DNA of 64,000 nucleotides, from positions 1 through 64,000 of the forward strand of contig CAYMNQ010000007.1 of NCBI GenBank assembly GCA_964391865.1, given 5' to 3'. The notes under the pieces were generated by a model that was not told the DNA's origin, did no database searches, and saw only the letters and a program-made list of their open reading frames with translations. Position 1 is the first letter of the stretch; each line of letters begins with the position of its first letter. Shown in pieces: positions 35,831-44,809 of this stretch. Source of the DNA: DASZQL01 sp964391865. GTDB lineage: Bacteria > Planctomycetota > Phycisphaerae > Phycisphaerales > UBA1924. Both the position numbers and the translations under genes were made by a program.

Positions 35831-37318
35831 TCAGGTGCTCATTGGCTTCAGCGCCCGCTCGATCTCGCGGATGAAGAGCTCGCCGCGGGCTTCGAAGTTG
35901 GTGAACTGGTCCCAGGAGGCGCAGCCGGGGCTGAGGAGGATGGCTTCGCTGTCGCGGGCTTCGTTCGCGGCGCGAGCCGTGGCGGCGGCGATGGTCTCGC
36001 ATTCGTGGGCCGTGCCGCCCGCGCCGCGCACACCGTCGGCGATGGTCGGGCCGGTGACGCCCACGGTGTAGACGGCGGCGCAGCGCGCGCCGGCGTCGCA
36101 GAGCAGCTGGAGATCGACTTTCTTGTCGTACCCGCCGCAGATGAGGTGGACGCGCTTTGCGCCGAGGGTCGGCTCTTCTTCGAGCGCGGCGACGGCGAGG
36201 GCGGCCGACTCGGGCGTAGTGCTCTTGGAGTCGTTGTAGACGCGCACGCCGCGAGTGGCGGTGCCGCAGGAGGTGTTGAAGACGCCGACGAGTTGGAGAC
36301 GGTGAGCGAGGCCGGTGAAGTCGAGCATCGCTTCGCGAGCGAGCTTCAAGTCATCATCTGTAACACCCCAGCCGCCGGAGGAACTGAAAGCCGCAGCGGT
36401 CGCATGCGCCGCCATGTTGGCATTCATCCTGTTGTGCGCGCCGGGCAGCGGCAGGCGTCTCGTCCATGGATGCAATTCGGAATCGAGTTGCGGGTCGTAC
36501 ACATCGAAACAGGCGTCCTCGAAATCGATATCGAAGCGCTCCAGGCACGCGGGGCGTGGCACGGGAACCACAAGCGCGCTCCGATCATACGAGCGTGGGT
36601 GTCTGCCGATTTGGGACTTTGATTGACAGTAGTGCTCGAATGAGCCGTGCCAGTCGAGATGATTCGGCAAGATGTTTGTGACTACGGCGATATCGGGGGA
36701 CCACCCCTCTGCTTGTTCGTAACCCACGCCGCGACCAAGCCAGTACAGCATCGCGCTCGAGAGCTCGAGCACGACAAAGTCGCCGCGCTTGATCTTCGAA
36801 ATCTCGGCAAGCAACGACCCTCCGATATTGCCGCCAAGATAGACCTTCGACTCTGGCGAGTACGTCGGCGCGAGCTTGCGCATCGCGTGCCCAATCATGG
36901 ATGTCGTTGTGCTCTTACCCGCCGAACCAGTAATCCCGATCACGGTGCAGTCGACAGGCAACCGCTCGGTGAGCAGACGGATCTCGGTGGTGATCGGCAC
37001 GCGAGCAGCGGTCGCCGCTCGAAGAAAACGGTTCTCCCACGGCTTGGGCACCGCCGGATTGGCAACGACGAGATCGGATTGCGTGAAGTCGCTGACGTTG
37101 TGCTCGCCCAGCCGGAGTTTCACGGTGCCGCGGTCGATGAGAGGCTGGATTTGCGCGATCGAGTCGGCGAGCTTGTCGGCGGGGTCAAGGTCGGTGACGA
37201 GAACGTCGGCGCCTTGCTCGGCAAGCCATCCCGTGACGCCTACCCCGCCGCCGAAGCGGCCGAGGCCCATGACGGTGATGCGCGCGCCGGAGAGGATTCG
37301 GGGAGCGTCCGTGCCCAT
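35831..37318 (-). CDS. murD: UDP-N-acetylmuramoylalanine-D-glutamate ligase
   Basis: The cytoplasmic Mur ligase that adds D-glutamate to UDP-MurNAc-Ala. The 495-residue protein has an N-terminal Rossmann domain (ITVMGLGRFGGGVGVTGWLA), P-loop GSAGKST (131-137), NILPNHLDWHGSFEHYCQSK, and a C-terminal domain with VYNDSKSTTPESAALA and HLICGGYDKK. The P-loop GSAGKS is a variant of the usual GTNGKT. The stretch at about 36350-36720 is noticeably less GC-rich than its surroundings. It stands apart from the division cluster and alone supports peptidoglycan synthesis. Confidence 0.93.
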   Translation of the reverse strand: MGTDAPRILSGARITVMGLGRFGGGVGVTGWLAEQGADVLVTDLDPADKLADSIAQIQPLIDRGTVKLRLGEHNVSDFTQSDLVVANPAVPKPWENRFLRAATAARVPITTEIRLLTERLPVDCTVIGITGSAGKSTTTSMIGHAMRKLAPTYSPESKVYLGGNIGGSLLAEISKIKRGDFVVLELSSAMLYWLGRGVGYEQAEGWSPDIAVVTNILPNHLDWHGSFEHYCQSKSQIGRHPRSYDRSALVVPVPRPACLERFDIDFEDACFDVYDPQLDSELHPWTRRLPLPGAHNRMNANMAAHATAAAFSSSGGWGVTDDDLKLAREAMLDFTGLAHRLQLVGVFNTSCGTATRGVRVYNDSKSTTPESAALAVAALEEEPTLGAKRVHLICGGYDKKVDLQLLCDAGARCAAVYTVGVTGPTIADGVRGAGGTAHECETIAAATARAANEARDSEAILLSPGCASWDQFTNFEARGELFIREIERALKPMST

Positions 37319-37477
37319 GAACTCAGTGTAAGGGCGGCAGGCGGACGGCGGTCGGCGATCGGATTTCCGCCAGAATGCAGTTCATCCGGGCAAAGCGTCC
37401 TCGCCGCGCGGTGGCGCGGCGAGGGCGTGCGGGGTTCCTGGCGGCCGTGATTGCCGCCGATTCTTGGCAGTTCTTTC

Positions 37478-38188
37478 TCACCTCCGACGGCGGAGGGCGG
37501 CGACGGCGATGAATGCGGCGGGCGCGATCGCGCCTGGCGTGGGCACGATCACCTGCTCGGTGTACGCGACGGCGGCGTCGAGATCGGCGGGATCGGCGTC
37601 GTTGCCGAGGACGATCCAGTAGGGCAGCGAGTTGGTCGCCCCACGCCCGCCGCCCACGAAGAGCTCGAGCTTGAGCAGATACACGCCCGGCGCGGGGTCG
37701 TTGAGCGTGAGGTCGATGTGCTGGTCGAAGAGCCCGAGCGGCTCGGCGGTAACAAACTCGAAGCCCGCGACGAACTGACCGGCGGCGGCGGGCGTGGTGA
37801 CTTCGGGCGAGCCGGGCACGCCGCTGGCGAACGCGAGTGTGACGCTGCTGGAAGAGATCGCGTCGAAGTTCGAGCCGTTCCAGACGCGGGCCGCGTCGAG
37901 AATGTTGAAGCCGATGGCGGTTCCCTGAGCGAAGACGCCGAAGGAGAAGTAGCCGGGGTCGTCGGCGAAGCCCGGGAGCCCCGACTCGCCGAACTCGGCG
38001 CTGAAGACGCGCGACGGCTCGGTGAGGAAGCCGCCGACGCCGTCGTCGATGATGCGGCTGGTGGTGACGCGCCCGTTGTCGAAGCCGACGAAGATGTCAT
38101 CGAAGTCGTCGGGGACGACGCCGGGACCGGCGGGAGCGGCGGATGCGGCGGCGATGGACGCAAGGAACGTGATCGCGAAGCGTGTCAT
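37478..38188 (-). CDS. Secreted protein with PEP-CTERM-like C-terminus
   Basis: The 236-residue protein starts with a signal peptide (MTRFAITFLASIAAASAAPA). The middle part shares a pattern with the dockerin-tailed protein at 39297-40115: AEFGESGLPGFADDPGY, GTAIGFNILDAARVWNG, FVAGFEF and DQHIDLTLN...GVYLLKLEL. The tail VPTPGAIAPAAFIAVAALRRRR-like pattern (Pro-rich box, hydrophobic stretch, basic end) is a sorting and anchoring signal. Function is unknown. Confidence 0.82.
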   Translation of the reverse strand: MTRFAITFLASIAAASAAPAGPGVVPDDFDDIFVGFDNGRVTTSRIIDDGVGGFLTEPSRVFSAEFGESGLPGFADDPGYFSFGVFAQGTAIGFNILDAARVWNGSNFDAISSSSVTLAFASGVPGSPEVTTPAAAGQFVAGFEFVTAEPLGLFDQHIDLTLNDPAPGVYLLKLELFVGGGRGATNSLPYWIVLGNDADPADLDAAVAYTEQVIVPTPGAIAPAAFIAVAALRRRR

Positions 38189-38305
38189 CTCTCTCTTCTC
38201 CTTTTGTGTTCGCGGTGTGCGCGAACGGGGTGACCTGGTGTTGGGACGAGCGGCGCGTTGTTCGATGCGTTGAGGTACGGAAACGAGAAGAAGTAGGAGA
38301 CGGAG

Positions 38306-38335
38306 CACTGGTTGCAGAGACAACCAGTGGCACCC
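38306..38335 (+). repeat. CAC-stem-CAGAGA-stem-GTGGCAC hairpin, copy 1
   Basis: A perfect 9-bp stem CACTGGTTG/CAACCAGTG with loop CAGAGA, followed by GCACCC. It lies between the two minus-strand genes at 37478 and 38365. Confidence 0.85.
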
Positions 38336-38364
38336 GGATTTCGGCACCCGGAGTTCGGACTCGG

Positions 38365-39126
38365 CTACTGCGCGAAGCGCGGGTCGAACTTGTTGTGGGT
38401 GCTGTCGGTGTAGACCTCACTGAACTTCTGAGTTGATGCGTGCCCGTCGAGGAACGTGTAGTTCGAGCGTGACACCAGCGATGGCTCGCCGCTCGCGCCG
38501 TGAGCGCCGATCTGGACCATCGCCGAAGCGAGCGTGGCGCTCGCTTCGGGGGGCAGGAACGGCACGAACCAGTTGCTGACGTGGATGTGATCAGAACCGG
38601 CGAACTCGCCCTCGTACGCCATGATGACGAACTGCGACGTCAGCGCCGGTCGGTTGATCTTGTGGAGTTTGTCGAAGAACCACTGCCGACCGGCTTCGGG
38701 GTCAAACGGCGGGCGCGGCGTGACGTGCTCGTTCAGGCCGTAGCTCGTCTTGCGGTAGCGCGTGTCAGCCGAGCCGGGGACGGGCACGCCGCCGGAACCA
38801 CTTGACGGCGGCCAGTGCGGGCTGGTGTCGGCGGGCGAGCGGAGCGAGACGGCGGTGTCGTAGTAGGGCGCGAGATCGGTGAACCAAGAGAGGCGCTCAT
38901 CGTCGTGCGCGACGCCGTGGCCCAGGCCGAAGTCGACGAGCTGACCCTCGTGATCGTTGGCGTAGAGGATCTGCGCGAGTTGGAGCTGGCGCATGTTGGA
39001 GAGGCACGCGACGGTGATCCCGCCGCGGCGGGCGCTGCTGAGCGCGGGGAGGAGGATGGAGATGAGGATCGCGAGCACCGCGACGACGACGAGCAGTTCG
39101 ATGAGGGTGAAACCGGAATTCACCAC
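38365..39126 (-). CDS. Prepilin-type N-terminal methylation protein (pseudopilin-like)
   Basis: The N-terminus GFTLIELLVVVAVLAILISI is the type IV pilin / type II secretion prepilin signal, cleaved after Gly. The next LLPALSSARRGG and the long C-terminal domain with YTFLDGHAS fit the planctomycete pseudopilin-like family. I propose the GTG at 39126 as start. It lies inside a CACGGAG repeat, and the next upstream ATG (39306) would add about 60 residues of repeat translation. About 253 residues. It sits between two paralogous secreted proteins. Confidence 0.75.
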   Translation of the reverse strand: MVNSGFTLIELLVVVAVLAILISILLPALSSARRGGITVACLSNMRQLQLAQILYANDHEGQLVDFGLGHGVAHDDERLSWFTDLAPYYDTAVSLRSPADTSPHWPPSSGSGGVPVPGSADTRYRKTSYGLNEHVTPRPPFDPEAGRQWFFDKLHKINRPALTSQFVIMAYEGEFAGSDHIHVSNWFVPFLPPEASATLASAMVQIGAHGASGEPSLVSRSNYTFLDGHASTQKFSEVYTDSTHNKFDPRFAQ

Positions 39127-39157
39127 GGAGACACGGAGAGCACGGAGAGGAGAAGAA
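39121..39157 (+). repeat. CACGGAG tandem repeat overlapping a start codon
   Basis: CACCACGGAGACACGGAGAG then CACGGAGAGGAGAAG. The first bases, read on the minus strand, supply the candidate GTG start of the pseudopilin-like gene. A reversed relative lies at 19974-20010. Confidence 0.8.
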
Positions 39158-39238
39158 GTTGGGTTGGAAGAGTGCGCGGCGCGATTCAAGTTGCGCGCGG
39201 CGTGAACTGCGGTTTGGCCGCGCGTGATCGCCCCATCG

Positions 39239-39277
39239 CACGACAACCCGGAGGAACCGGATTGTCGTGGCACGGGG
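39239..39277 (+). repeat. CAC-stem-AGGA-stem-GTGGCAC hairpin, copy 2
   Basis: Stem CACGACAA/TTGTCGTG plus inner CCGG/CCGG around AGGAA, with one mismatch, followed by GCACGGGG. It lies just downstream of the dockerin-tailed gene's stop. Confidence 0.8.
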
Positions 39278-39296
39278 TGATGGGCTCGCGCGGCGT

Positions 39297-40115
39297 TCAC
39301 GGGCATGTGGTGTCCCAGTTCTGGATCGCGATGGCGATGTCCGCGAGGCCGACCACGCCGTCGTTGTCGAGGTCGCCGCTGGTGCCGGGGGGCACGGTGA
39401 AGGTCCAGTTCTGGATCATGACGGCGAGATCGGAGAGACCCACCATTCGGTCCCCATCAACATCGCCCGGACAGGCGGGCGGCTGGAGTTGGGCTTGCAA
39501 GTACGCAATCGCGGCGTCCTGCTGCTGCATCAGCGCCGTCGTGTTCCCCTGCCGGAAGACCACCCAGAAGGGCAGGCTCGCCTGGATGCCCGAGCCGGGG
39601 GAAACGAGTTCGAGCTTCAGCGCGTACACGCCCTGCGTCTGCGGCGTGTTCAGGAAGTAGTTGATGTGCTGGTGGAACCCGCCCTGCGCATCGGCGGCGA
39701 GGAAATTGAAACCCGCAACAAACTGGTCAGCCAACAGCGGCGTCTGGCGCGTGGTCGCGGAAAGGCTGATGGTCAGCCGCTCGGCGGCGATCGCGTCGAA
39801 ATCCGTGCCGTCCCACTTGCGGAGCGCGTCGAGGATGTTGAAGCCGAGGAGCGTGCCCTGCGGTACGGTGCCGGCGCTCGCGTTGAAGCCGGGGTCGTCG
39901 GTGAAGTTCGGGAACTCGCCGAAGGCGGCGCGGTAGACGCGGATGTCCGACTCGATCGGGAACGGCGGCGGGACCGCGAAGTTGATCCGCCCGGTGTTCA
40001 GCCGATTGCCGACGACCTGGACCTGCACGTCAACATGCTGGGCGGCGGCGACCGGAGTGAGGGCGGCGATGAGTGCAAGCGCGGCGGCGGCGGCGGCCAA
40101 TCTGGCGGTGAACAT
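39297..40115 (-). CDS. Secreted protein with dockerin-like C-terminus
   Basis: The 272-residue protein has a signal peptide (MFTARLAAAAAALALIAALT, cleavage near AAAQ). The domain from about 40 to 205 parallels the protein at 37478-38188 (AFGEFPNFTDDPGFNAS; GTLLGFNILDALRKWDG; DQFVAGFNF). The end carries two EF-hand-like dockerin repeats (GDVDGDRMVGLSDLAVMIQN; GDLDNDGVVGLADIAIAIQN), which bind calcium and may dock to a partner. A strong promoter lies upstream. The binding partner (cohesin) is not in the window. Confidence 0.85.
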   Translation of the reverse strand: MFTARLAAAAAALALIAALTPVAAAQHVDVQVQVVGNRLNTGRINFAVPPPFPIESDIRVYRAAFGEFPNFTDDPGFNASAGTVPQGTLLGFNILDALRKWDGTDFDAIAAERLTISLSATTRQTPLLADQFVAGFNFLAADAQGGFHQHINYFLNTPQTQGVYALKLELVSPGSGIQASLPFWVVFRQGNTTALMQQQDAAIAYLQAQLQPPACPGDVDGDRMVGLSDLAVMIQNWTFTVPPGTSGDLDNDGVVGLADIAIAIQNWDTTCP

Positions 40116-40172
40116 GGCGAATTCCCGAGTGAGCTGGCAGGCATCTTTGATGCAATACAATTGCACTTAGTG

Positions 40173-40201
40173 ACAATACAATTATTGCAACACTGTGTCA
40201 A
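40173..40201 (-). promoter_or_regulatory. Sigma-70-type promoter of the dockerin-tailed gene
   Basis: On the minus strand TTGACA and TATTGT are separated by 17 bases, in an AT-rich patch. It has the same boxes and spacing as the promoter at 43771-43799. A palindrome TGCAAT-ACA-ATTGCA lies just downstream, at 40151-40165, and could be an operator. Confidence 0.75.
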
Positions 40202-40246
40202 GAACAATTCGGGGCGATCTCGGGCGCCCCCTACAATCACCCGCTC

Positions 40247-41935
40247 ATGCACCCCCTCTTCGATTCCCGGCGGTACCTGATCCCGTTCCGCTCGATTCTC
40301 CTGCCGCAGATATTCACGAACACGCTCGTGATCGGCGGCGGGGCGGCCGGGCTGACGAGCGCGCTCGCGGCGCGCGAGCACGGGGACTGCATCCTGCTGT
40401 CGAAGAGCAAGCTGACGGTCTCGAACACGGCGTGGGCGCAAGGCGGCATCGCGGCGGTGCTCGACACGCGTGACTCGATTGACGCGCACGTTCGCGACAC
40501 GCTCGACGCCGGCGCGGGGCTGTGCGATGCGGACGCGGTGCGCCGCGTGATCAGCGAAGGCCCGGCGGCGCTGAAGACGCTGATCGGCATGGGCTTCGAC
40601 GCCGACCGCGACGCCGCGACCAGCGAGGTGCATCTCGGGCGCGAGGGCGGGCACTCGGCGCGGCGGATCGTTCACTCGCACGGCGACGCGACGGGCAAGG
40701 AACTCGCGCGCTGCCTCTCGGAAGCCGCGCGCCGGGCGGGCGGGCTGCGCGTCTTCGAAGACTGCTTCGCGCTCGACCTCATCACACCCAGCAACACGCC
40801 CGGCGCGCCGGTGATGGGGGCGATCACGTGGCACGCGAAGTACGGCTTGCAGATGATCTGGGCCGACGCGACGATCATCGCCGCGGGCGGCAGCGGGATG
40901 GTGTGGCGCGAGACGACCAACCCCCCCACCGCCACCGCCGACGGCATCGCGCTGGCGTACCGCGCGGGGGCGAGCCTCGCGGACCTCGCGTTCATGCAGT
41001 TTCACCCGACGACGCTGTACATCGCCGGCGCGGCGCGGCTGCTGATCAGCGAAGCGGTGCGCGGCGAGGGGGCTGTGCTGCTGGACTCGGCGGGGCATCG
41101 GTTCATGGCCGATATGCACCCGCTGGGAGACCTGGCTCCGCGCGACGTGGTGAGCCGCGCGATCCACCGGCAACTGGCGAAACAGGGCGCGGGCGGCGAG
41201 CCGCACGTGTGGCTGGACGCGCGACCCGTGAAGAACTTCGCGCAGCGTTTCCCCGGCATCTTCGAGACGCTGCGGCGGTTCGATCTTGATCCGGCGAGGG
41301 ACCTGATCCCCGTGAACCCCGCGGCGCACTACATGGTGGGCGGCGTGCGCACTGATCTCGAAGGACGCACCGACGTGCCGGGGCTGTACGTGGTGGGCGA
41401 GGCGTCGTGCAGCGGCTTGCACGGCGCGAACCGGCTGGCGAGCAACTCGCTGCTCGAAGCGCTGGTGCTCGGGCGCGCTGCGGGGCTGGCGGCGGGCGAG
41501 ATGCGGGCGGGCAAGTCGAACGCGTGGGGCGTGGGGTACCGCGCGGGGCCGGTGCCGGTGATCTCGGATATTCCGATCGCGGACGGCGGGGAGTTGGATT
41601 TGACGGACGTGCGCTCATCGCTGCGCTCGGTGATGTGGCGGAACGTGGGCGTCGAGCGCGTGGGGTCGAAGCTCGAGGATGTCTCGGAGATGTTCGACTT
41701 CTGGGCGCGGTACACGCTCGACCGCATTTTCGACGACCCGGCGGGGTGGGAGACTCAGAACATGCTGCTGGTCGGCGCGCTGATCGCGCGCTCGGCGCTC
41801 TGGCGGCGAGAGACGCGCGGCTGCCACGCGCGCGAGGATTTCACGGAACCGAGGGGCGAGTTCGCGGTCCATGATCTGTGGCGGCGCGGGGAAGTCGAGC
41901 CGCGGACGGAGAAGGTGCGCGGATGGCAGGGCTGA
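40247..41935 (+). CDS. nadB: L-aspartate oxidase
   Basis: This FAD enzyme oxidises aspartate to iminoaspartate for NAD synthesis. The 562-residue protein has an N-terminal FAD-binding motif VIGGGAAGLTSALAA, SNTAWAQGGIAAVLD, REGGHSARRIVHSHGDATG (flavin and substrate region), FMQFHPTTLY and the C-terminal helical domain. NPAAHYMVGGVRTDLEGRT and GEASCSGLHGANRLASNSL match NadB rather than the related succinate dehydrogenase. nadA and nadC are not nearby. It overlaps the next lipoprotein gene by 13 bases. Confidence 0.96.
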   Translation: MHPLFDSRRYLIPFRSILLPQIFTNTLVIGGGAAGLTSALAAREHGDCILLSKSKLTVSNTAWAQGGIAAVLDTRDSIDAHVRDTLDAGAGLCDADAVRRVISEGPAALKTLIGMGFDADRDAATSEVHLGREGGHSARRIVHSHGDATGKELARCLSEAARRAGGLRVFEDCFALDLITPSNTPGAPVMGAITWHAKYGLQMIWADATIIAAGGSGMVWRETTNPPTATADGIALAYRAGASLADLAFMQFHPTTLYIAGAARLLISEAVRGEGAVLLDSAGHRFMADMHPLGDLAPRDVVSRAIHRQLAKQGAGGEPHVWLDARPVKNFAQRFPGIFETLRRFDLDPARDLIPVNPAAHYMVGGVRTDLEGRTDVPGLYVVGEASCSGLHGANRLASNSLLEALVLGRAAGLAAGEMRAGKSNAWGVGYRAGPVPVISDIPIADGGELDLTDVRSSLRSVMWRNVGVERVGSKLEDVSEMFDFWARYTLDRIFDDPAGWETQNMLLVGALIARSALWRRETRGCHAREDFTEPRGEFAVHDLWRRGEVEPRTEKVRGWQG

Positions 41936-42624
41936 ACAGGAGACTGCGCGAGGCTGCGGCGAACGCACCACTCTCGATCAGAGCATCGAGAGTGGTGGCA
42001 CCCGTGCTGCTCTTGATTCTGTGCGCGGGGTGCGAAACCCGCGTCGTCTCCGGCGGCGGCGGGTTCAAGGCGATTCCCGGCGCCTCGGGCGGCGTGTGGC
42101 GACCCGGCGAGCAGCAGGCGATGGGCGAGTCATGGGAAGATCTCCTCGCGCGGCAGGAGGCGGAGCGCGCCAAGCAACTCGGCATCACCGTCGAGCAACT
42201 CCGAGCCCAGCGCGGCACCGCCGACGATGCTGGCACGCTGCGCTTGAAGGACGCGCAGGGCACGGTCACCCTCATCTGCAAGGCGCCGGCGCACGTGCTG
42301 CACCACCTCATCACCACGCTGCAGAACGGCGAGCACGACCTGCTCTATGACTTCGTGCTGAGCGACGAGCTGAAGCGCGAGGCGGCCCGCGCAGGACGAT
42401 CGCGTGAGCAGGTCATCGACGATCTCATCGAGCACTTCGGCGAGATCCGCGATCTGTACGCCACCATGCCGATGGGCGAGCGCACGCCTGGCGTGTACCA
42501 GGAGGTCATCGGGCGCAACCGATTCCGCCTGCGCTCGGCGCAGGCCAAGACGATGGGGTTGAAACTCACCACGTTCGATGTGGTGATCGAGGAGGGGAAT
42601 TTCCGGCTGCTCGCGGTGCGATGA
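41923..42624 (+). CDS. Predicted lipoprotein of unknown function
   Basis: The 233-residue protein has a lipoprotein signal: basic n-region, VVAPVLLLILCAGC with the acylated cysteine in CAGC. The start at 41923 overlaps nadB. Codons 15-25 are a dispersed hairpin repeat, so the n-region is repeat-encoded; a GTG inside the hairpin is an alternative start. The mature protein (LLYDFVLSDELKREAARAGR) is largely helical and ends in a small beta domain resembling NTF2-like folds. Function is unknown. Confidence 0.78.
   Translation: MAGLNRRLREAAANAPLSIRASRVVAPVLLLILCAGCETRVVSGGGGFKAIPGASGGVWRPGEQQAMGESWEDLLARQEAERAKQLGITVEQLRAQRGTADDAGTLRLKDAQGTVTLICKAPAHVLHHLITTLQNGEHDLLYDFVLSDELKREAARAGRSREQVIDDLIEHFGEIRDLYATMPMGERTPGVYQEVIGRNRFRLRSAQAKTMGLKLTTFDVVIEEGNFRLLAVR
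41966..42003 (+). repeat. CAC-stem-CAGAGC-stem-GTGGCAC hairpin, copy 3
   Basis: A perfect 13-bp stem CACCACTCTCGAT/ATCGAGAGTGGTG with loop CAGAGC, followed by GCACCC. It is in frame within the signal peptide of a lipoprotein. Confidence 0.9.
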
Positions 42625-42630
42625 GATTCT

Positions 42631-43728
42631 TCAGGTTCCGGCGCCCCAGTTCGACGTGATCGCCGCGATGTCGGCGAGGTTCACGAAGCCATCGCAGTTC
42701 ACGTCGCCCTGCCGGCCAGGGTTGGGGTAGGTGGTATCCCAGCGCTGGACCACGTCGGCGATGTCGGCGAGATCGACGCGCCCGTCGCCGTTGGCGTCGC
42801 CCGAGAGCGGGTCGAGTTCGACGACCATGCTGAGCCGCGGCGAGTAGCCCAGCACCTGCCCGAGCGCGTTTTCCTTGGTGTAAAACGTCGCGTAGCTGCC
42901 GGTGCCGGGCTGCTGCCCTCCGGTGGTGGCGAAGTGGAGCGTGTCGACCATCAGGCGGAGCGATCCGGTGTTGAGCGCATCGCGCAGATACGCCTGCACA
43001 TCCGCATCGGCGACGTTGAGCGTGAACACCACATCGGAATCACCCGCCGGCATCATGCCGGGTGTCACGCCCGGGATCTGTCCGATCGCGAACGGCTTCG
43101 TCTCGAAGCGGTCGTTCACGTTGTTCGAGTGATCGGCGGCGGTGGTTGTGCCGTTGGTGAAATCGATGGGGAAGACGGTGCGGCAGCGCGAGTAGTCCTG
43201 CCCGCCGCCGGGACCCGGCGCGAGCCGGAAGGGCGTGCCGTTGGTCATCGTGTTGCCTTCGACGTAAGTGACGTCGGTCAGCCCGCCGCGGTAGGCGGCG
43301 CCGTGCATTTCGATCGGGCGGCCGGCGTCGGAGTCGGCGAGGAAGAGCGCATCGCCCGCGGGCAGGTACGTGCGGAATGAGTCGTAGGAGTTGTCGTACA
43401 CGAAGGGGACGTTTTCGAAGAGCGTCAGCGTGACGACGGCCGACACGACGCGGTAGCTGCAGACCCCCGCGCTGACCGGCACCTGCCCGGCGGTGCTGAA
43501 GCGCAGAAAGAGCTGGGCATCGCGGTTATCGAAGGTGAACCCCGGGATCACGGTGTCGAGCGAAGAAAAGACGGGCGCGTTGTCACGCGAGCCGCCCGTC
43601 GTGCCGAAGGGGTACATCCAGCGATCGACCGCCGGCTCGCTGATGGAGACGGACACCGTCCCGGCGGTCGCCGCGGCGGCGAAAAGAGACACAAGGGCGG
43701 GAACGCACGCACCGATGGACACACGCAT
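42631..43728 (-). CDS. Secreted protein with dockerin-like C-terminus
   Basis: The 365-residue protein starts with a signal peptide (MRVSIGACVPALVSLFAAAA, cleavage near ATAG). The mature region (PAVDRWMYPFGTTGGSRDNA, then FTFDNRDAQLFLRFS) recalls lectin-like or jelly-roll surface domains, but no enzyme motif is clear. Two EF-hand dockerin-like repeats end it (GDANGDGRVDLADIADVVQR; GDVNCDGFVNLADIAAITSN). AGGAG lies 8 bases before the ATG. It is convergent with the lipoprotein gene, 6 bases apart. Confidence 0.83.
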   Translation of the reverse strand: MRVSIGACVPALVSLFAAAATAGTVSVSISEPAVDRWMYPFGTTGGSRDNAPVFSSLDTVIPGFTFDNRDAQLFLRFSTAGQVPVSAGVCSYRVVSAVVTLTLFENVPFVYDNSYDSFRTYLPAGDALFLADSDAGRPIEMHGAAYRGGLTDVTYVEGNTMTNGTPFRLAPGPGGGQDYSRCRTVFPIDFTNGTTTAADHSNNVNDRFETKPFAIGQIPGVTPGMMPAGDSDVVFTLNVADADVQAYLRDALNTGSLRLMVDTLHFATTGGQQPGTGSYATFYTKENALGQVLGYSPRLSMVVELDPLSGDANGDGRVDLADIADVVQRWDTTYPNPGRQGDVNCDGFVNLADIAAITSNWGAGT

Positions 43729-43770
43729 GGGACACTCCTGCTATGATGAGACCCAGTCTCAATTGAAATG

Positions 43771-43799
43771 ACAATAATTTGCCGAAAATCAGATGTCAA
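43771..43799 (-). promoter_or_regulatory. Sigma-70-type promoter of the second dockerin-tailed gene
   Basis: On the minus strand TTGACA and TATTGT lie 17 bases apart, the same pair as at 40173-40201. The start codon is about 43 bases downstream of the -10 box. Confidence 0.75.
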
Positions 43800-43921
43800 G
43801 GGATGATTAATCAGGTTTGACGGGAATGATTCCTGTAAGACAAGCACGAGAAACCCGGAATGCCTTCTCAGCGAACATGTTGAACAGTAGGCCTATTGCC
43901 GGCACAACGAACGGATTCGAG

Positions 43922-44809
43922 ATGGCTTTCTTTGGACGACAGACAGATTCGCGGAACACCACTCGTGGGTTCACCCTAATCGAGCTTCTGGTCGTGATCG
44001 CAGTGATTGCGGTACTTCTAGGGATTTTGCTGCCGACGCTCGGGTACGCGCGGCGGTGCGTGCTGATGTCGGGGGAGATGTCCGCCGGGCGGCAATTGAT
44101 CGCGGCGCACACGATGTACTCGAATGAGTCCGATAGTTTCGTGATGCCGGGGTACCCGTCGAACGGGATGGTGAGTTCGGGGCAGGTGATCGCACGCGAT
44201 GACACGGGCGAGCGCATCACCACGCCGATCATCGCGCGGCGATACCCGTGGCGGTTGATGCCGTACCTCGAATATCAACTCGGCATTCTGTACCGCAGTC
44301 GAGAAGCGATTGATGAGCAACTCTCAGGTGTTGATCGGCAGTACGCCGTCTCGCTCGCGCCGCGGATGGGGTTGAATCAGACATTCGTTGGCGGCAGTTC
44401 CGACACCGACGGCACGGGGCTCGCGTTCGGCTCGCCGGCGGCGGACGCGCTCGTGCGCCGGCGCTGGGGCGGCAGTTGGTACGTGCGTAAGACATCCGAC
44501 GCGCCGCGCCCGAGTGAGCTGATTGTGTTCGCCACCGCGTCGGAAGTGACGGATGTGAGCGGCGTGAAGGTGGATGGGAATTACCGTGTGACGCCGCCGT
44601 ATTTCACGGCACGGCGATGGACCACCACGCCGCCCGATCAGGGATCAACGGCGTCGCAGACGGGCAGCGTGTCATTCCAGTACCACAACAAAGCGGCAGC
44701 GGCGTTCATGGACGGTTCGGCGCGCGGGTTGGACTGGAACGAGATGCAGGACATGCGTCACTGGTCGCCGCAGGCGACCACGAGAGAGTGGGCTTTGCCG
44801 CGGTTGTGA
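43922..44809 (+). CDS. Prepilin-type N-terminal methylation protein (pseudopilin-like)
   Basis: The 295-residue protein carries GFTLIELLVVIAVIAVLLGI, cleaved after Gly by prepilin peptidase, after a leader of about 17 residues (MAFFGRQTDSRNTTR). The ATG at 43922 gives a normal leader length; an ATG at 43826 is in frame but AT-rich and less likely. The end (AFMDGSARGLDWNEMQDMRH, then WSPQATTREWALPRL) is repeated almost exactly in a decayed fragment at 48268-48415. It may form part of a pilus-like or type II secretion fibre. Confidence 0.82.
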   Translation: MAFFGRQTDSRNTTRGFTLIELLVVIAVIAVLLGILLPTLGYARRCVLMSGEMSAGRQLIAAHTMYSNESDSFVMPGYPSNGMVSSGQVIARDDTGERITTPIIARRYPWRLMPYLEYQLGILYRSREAIDEQLSGVDRQYAVSLAPRMGLNQTFVGGSSDTDGTGLAFGSPAADALVRRRWGGSWYVRKTSDAPRPSELIVFATASEVTDVSGVKVDGNYRVTPPYFTARRWTTTPPDQGSTASQTGSVSFQYHNKAAAAFMDGSARGLDWNEMQDMRHWSPQATTREWALPRL

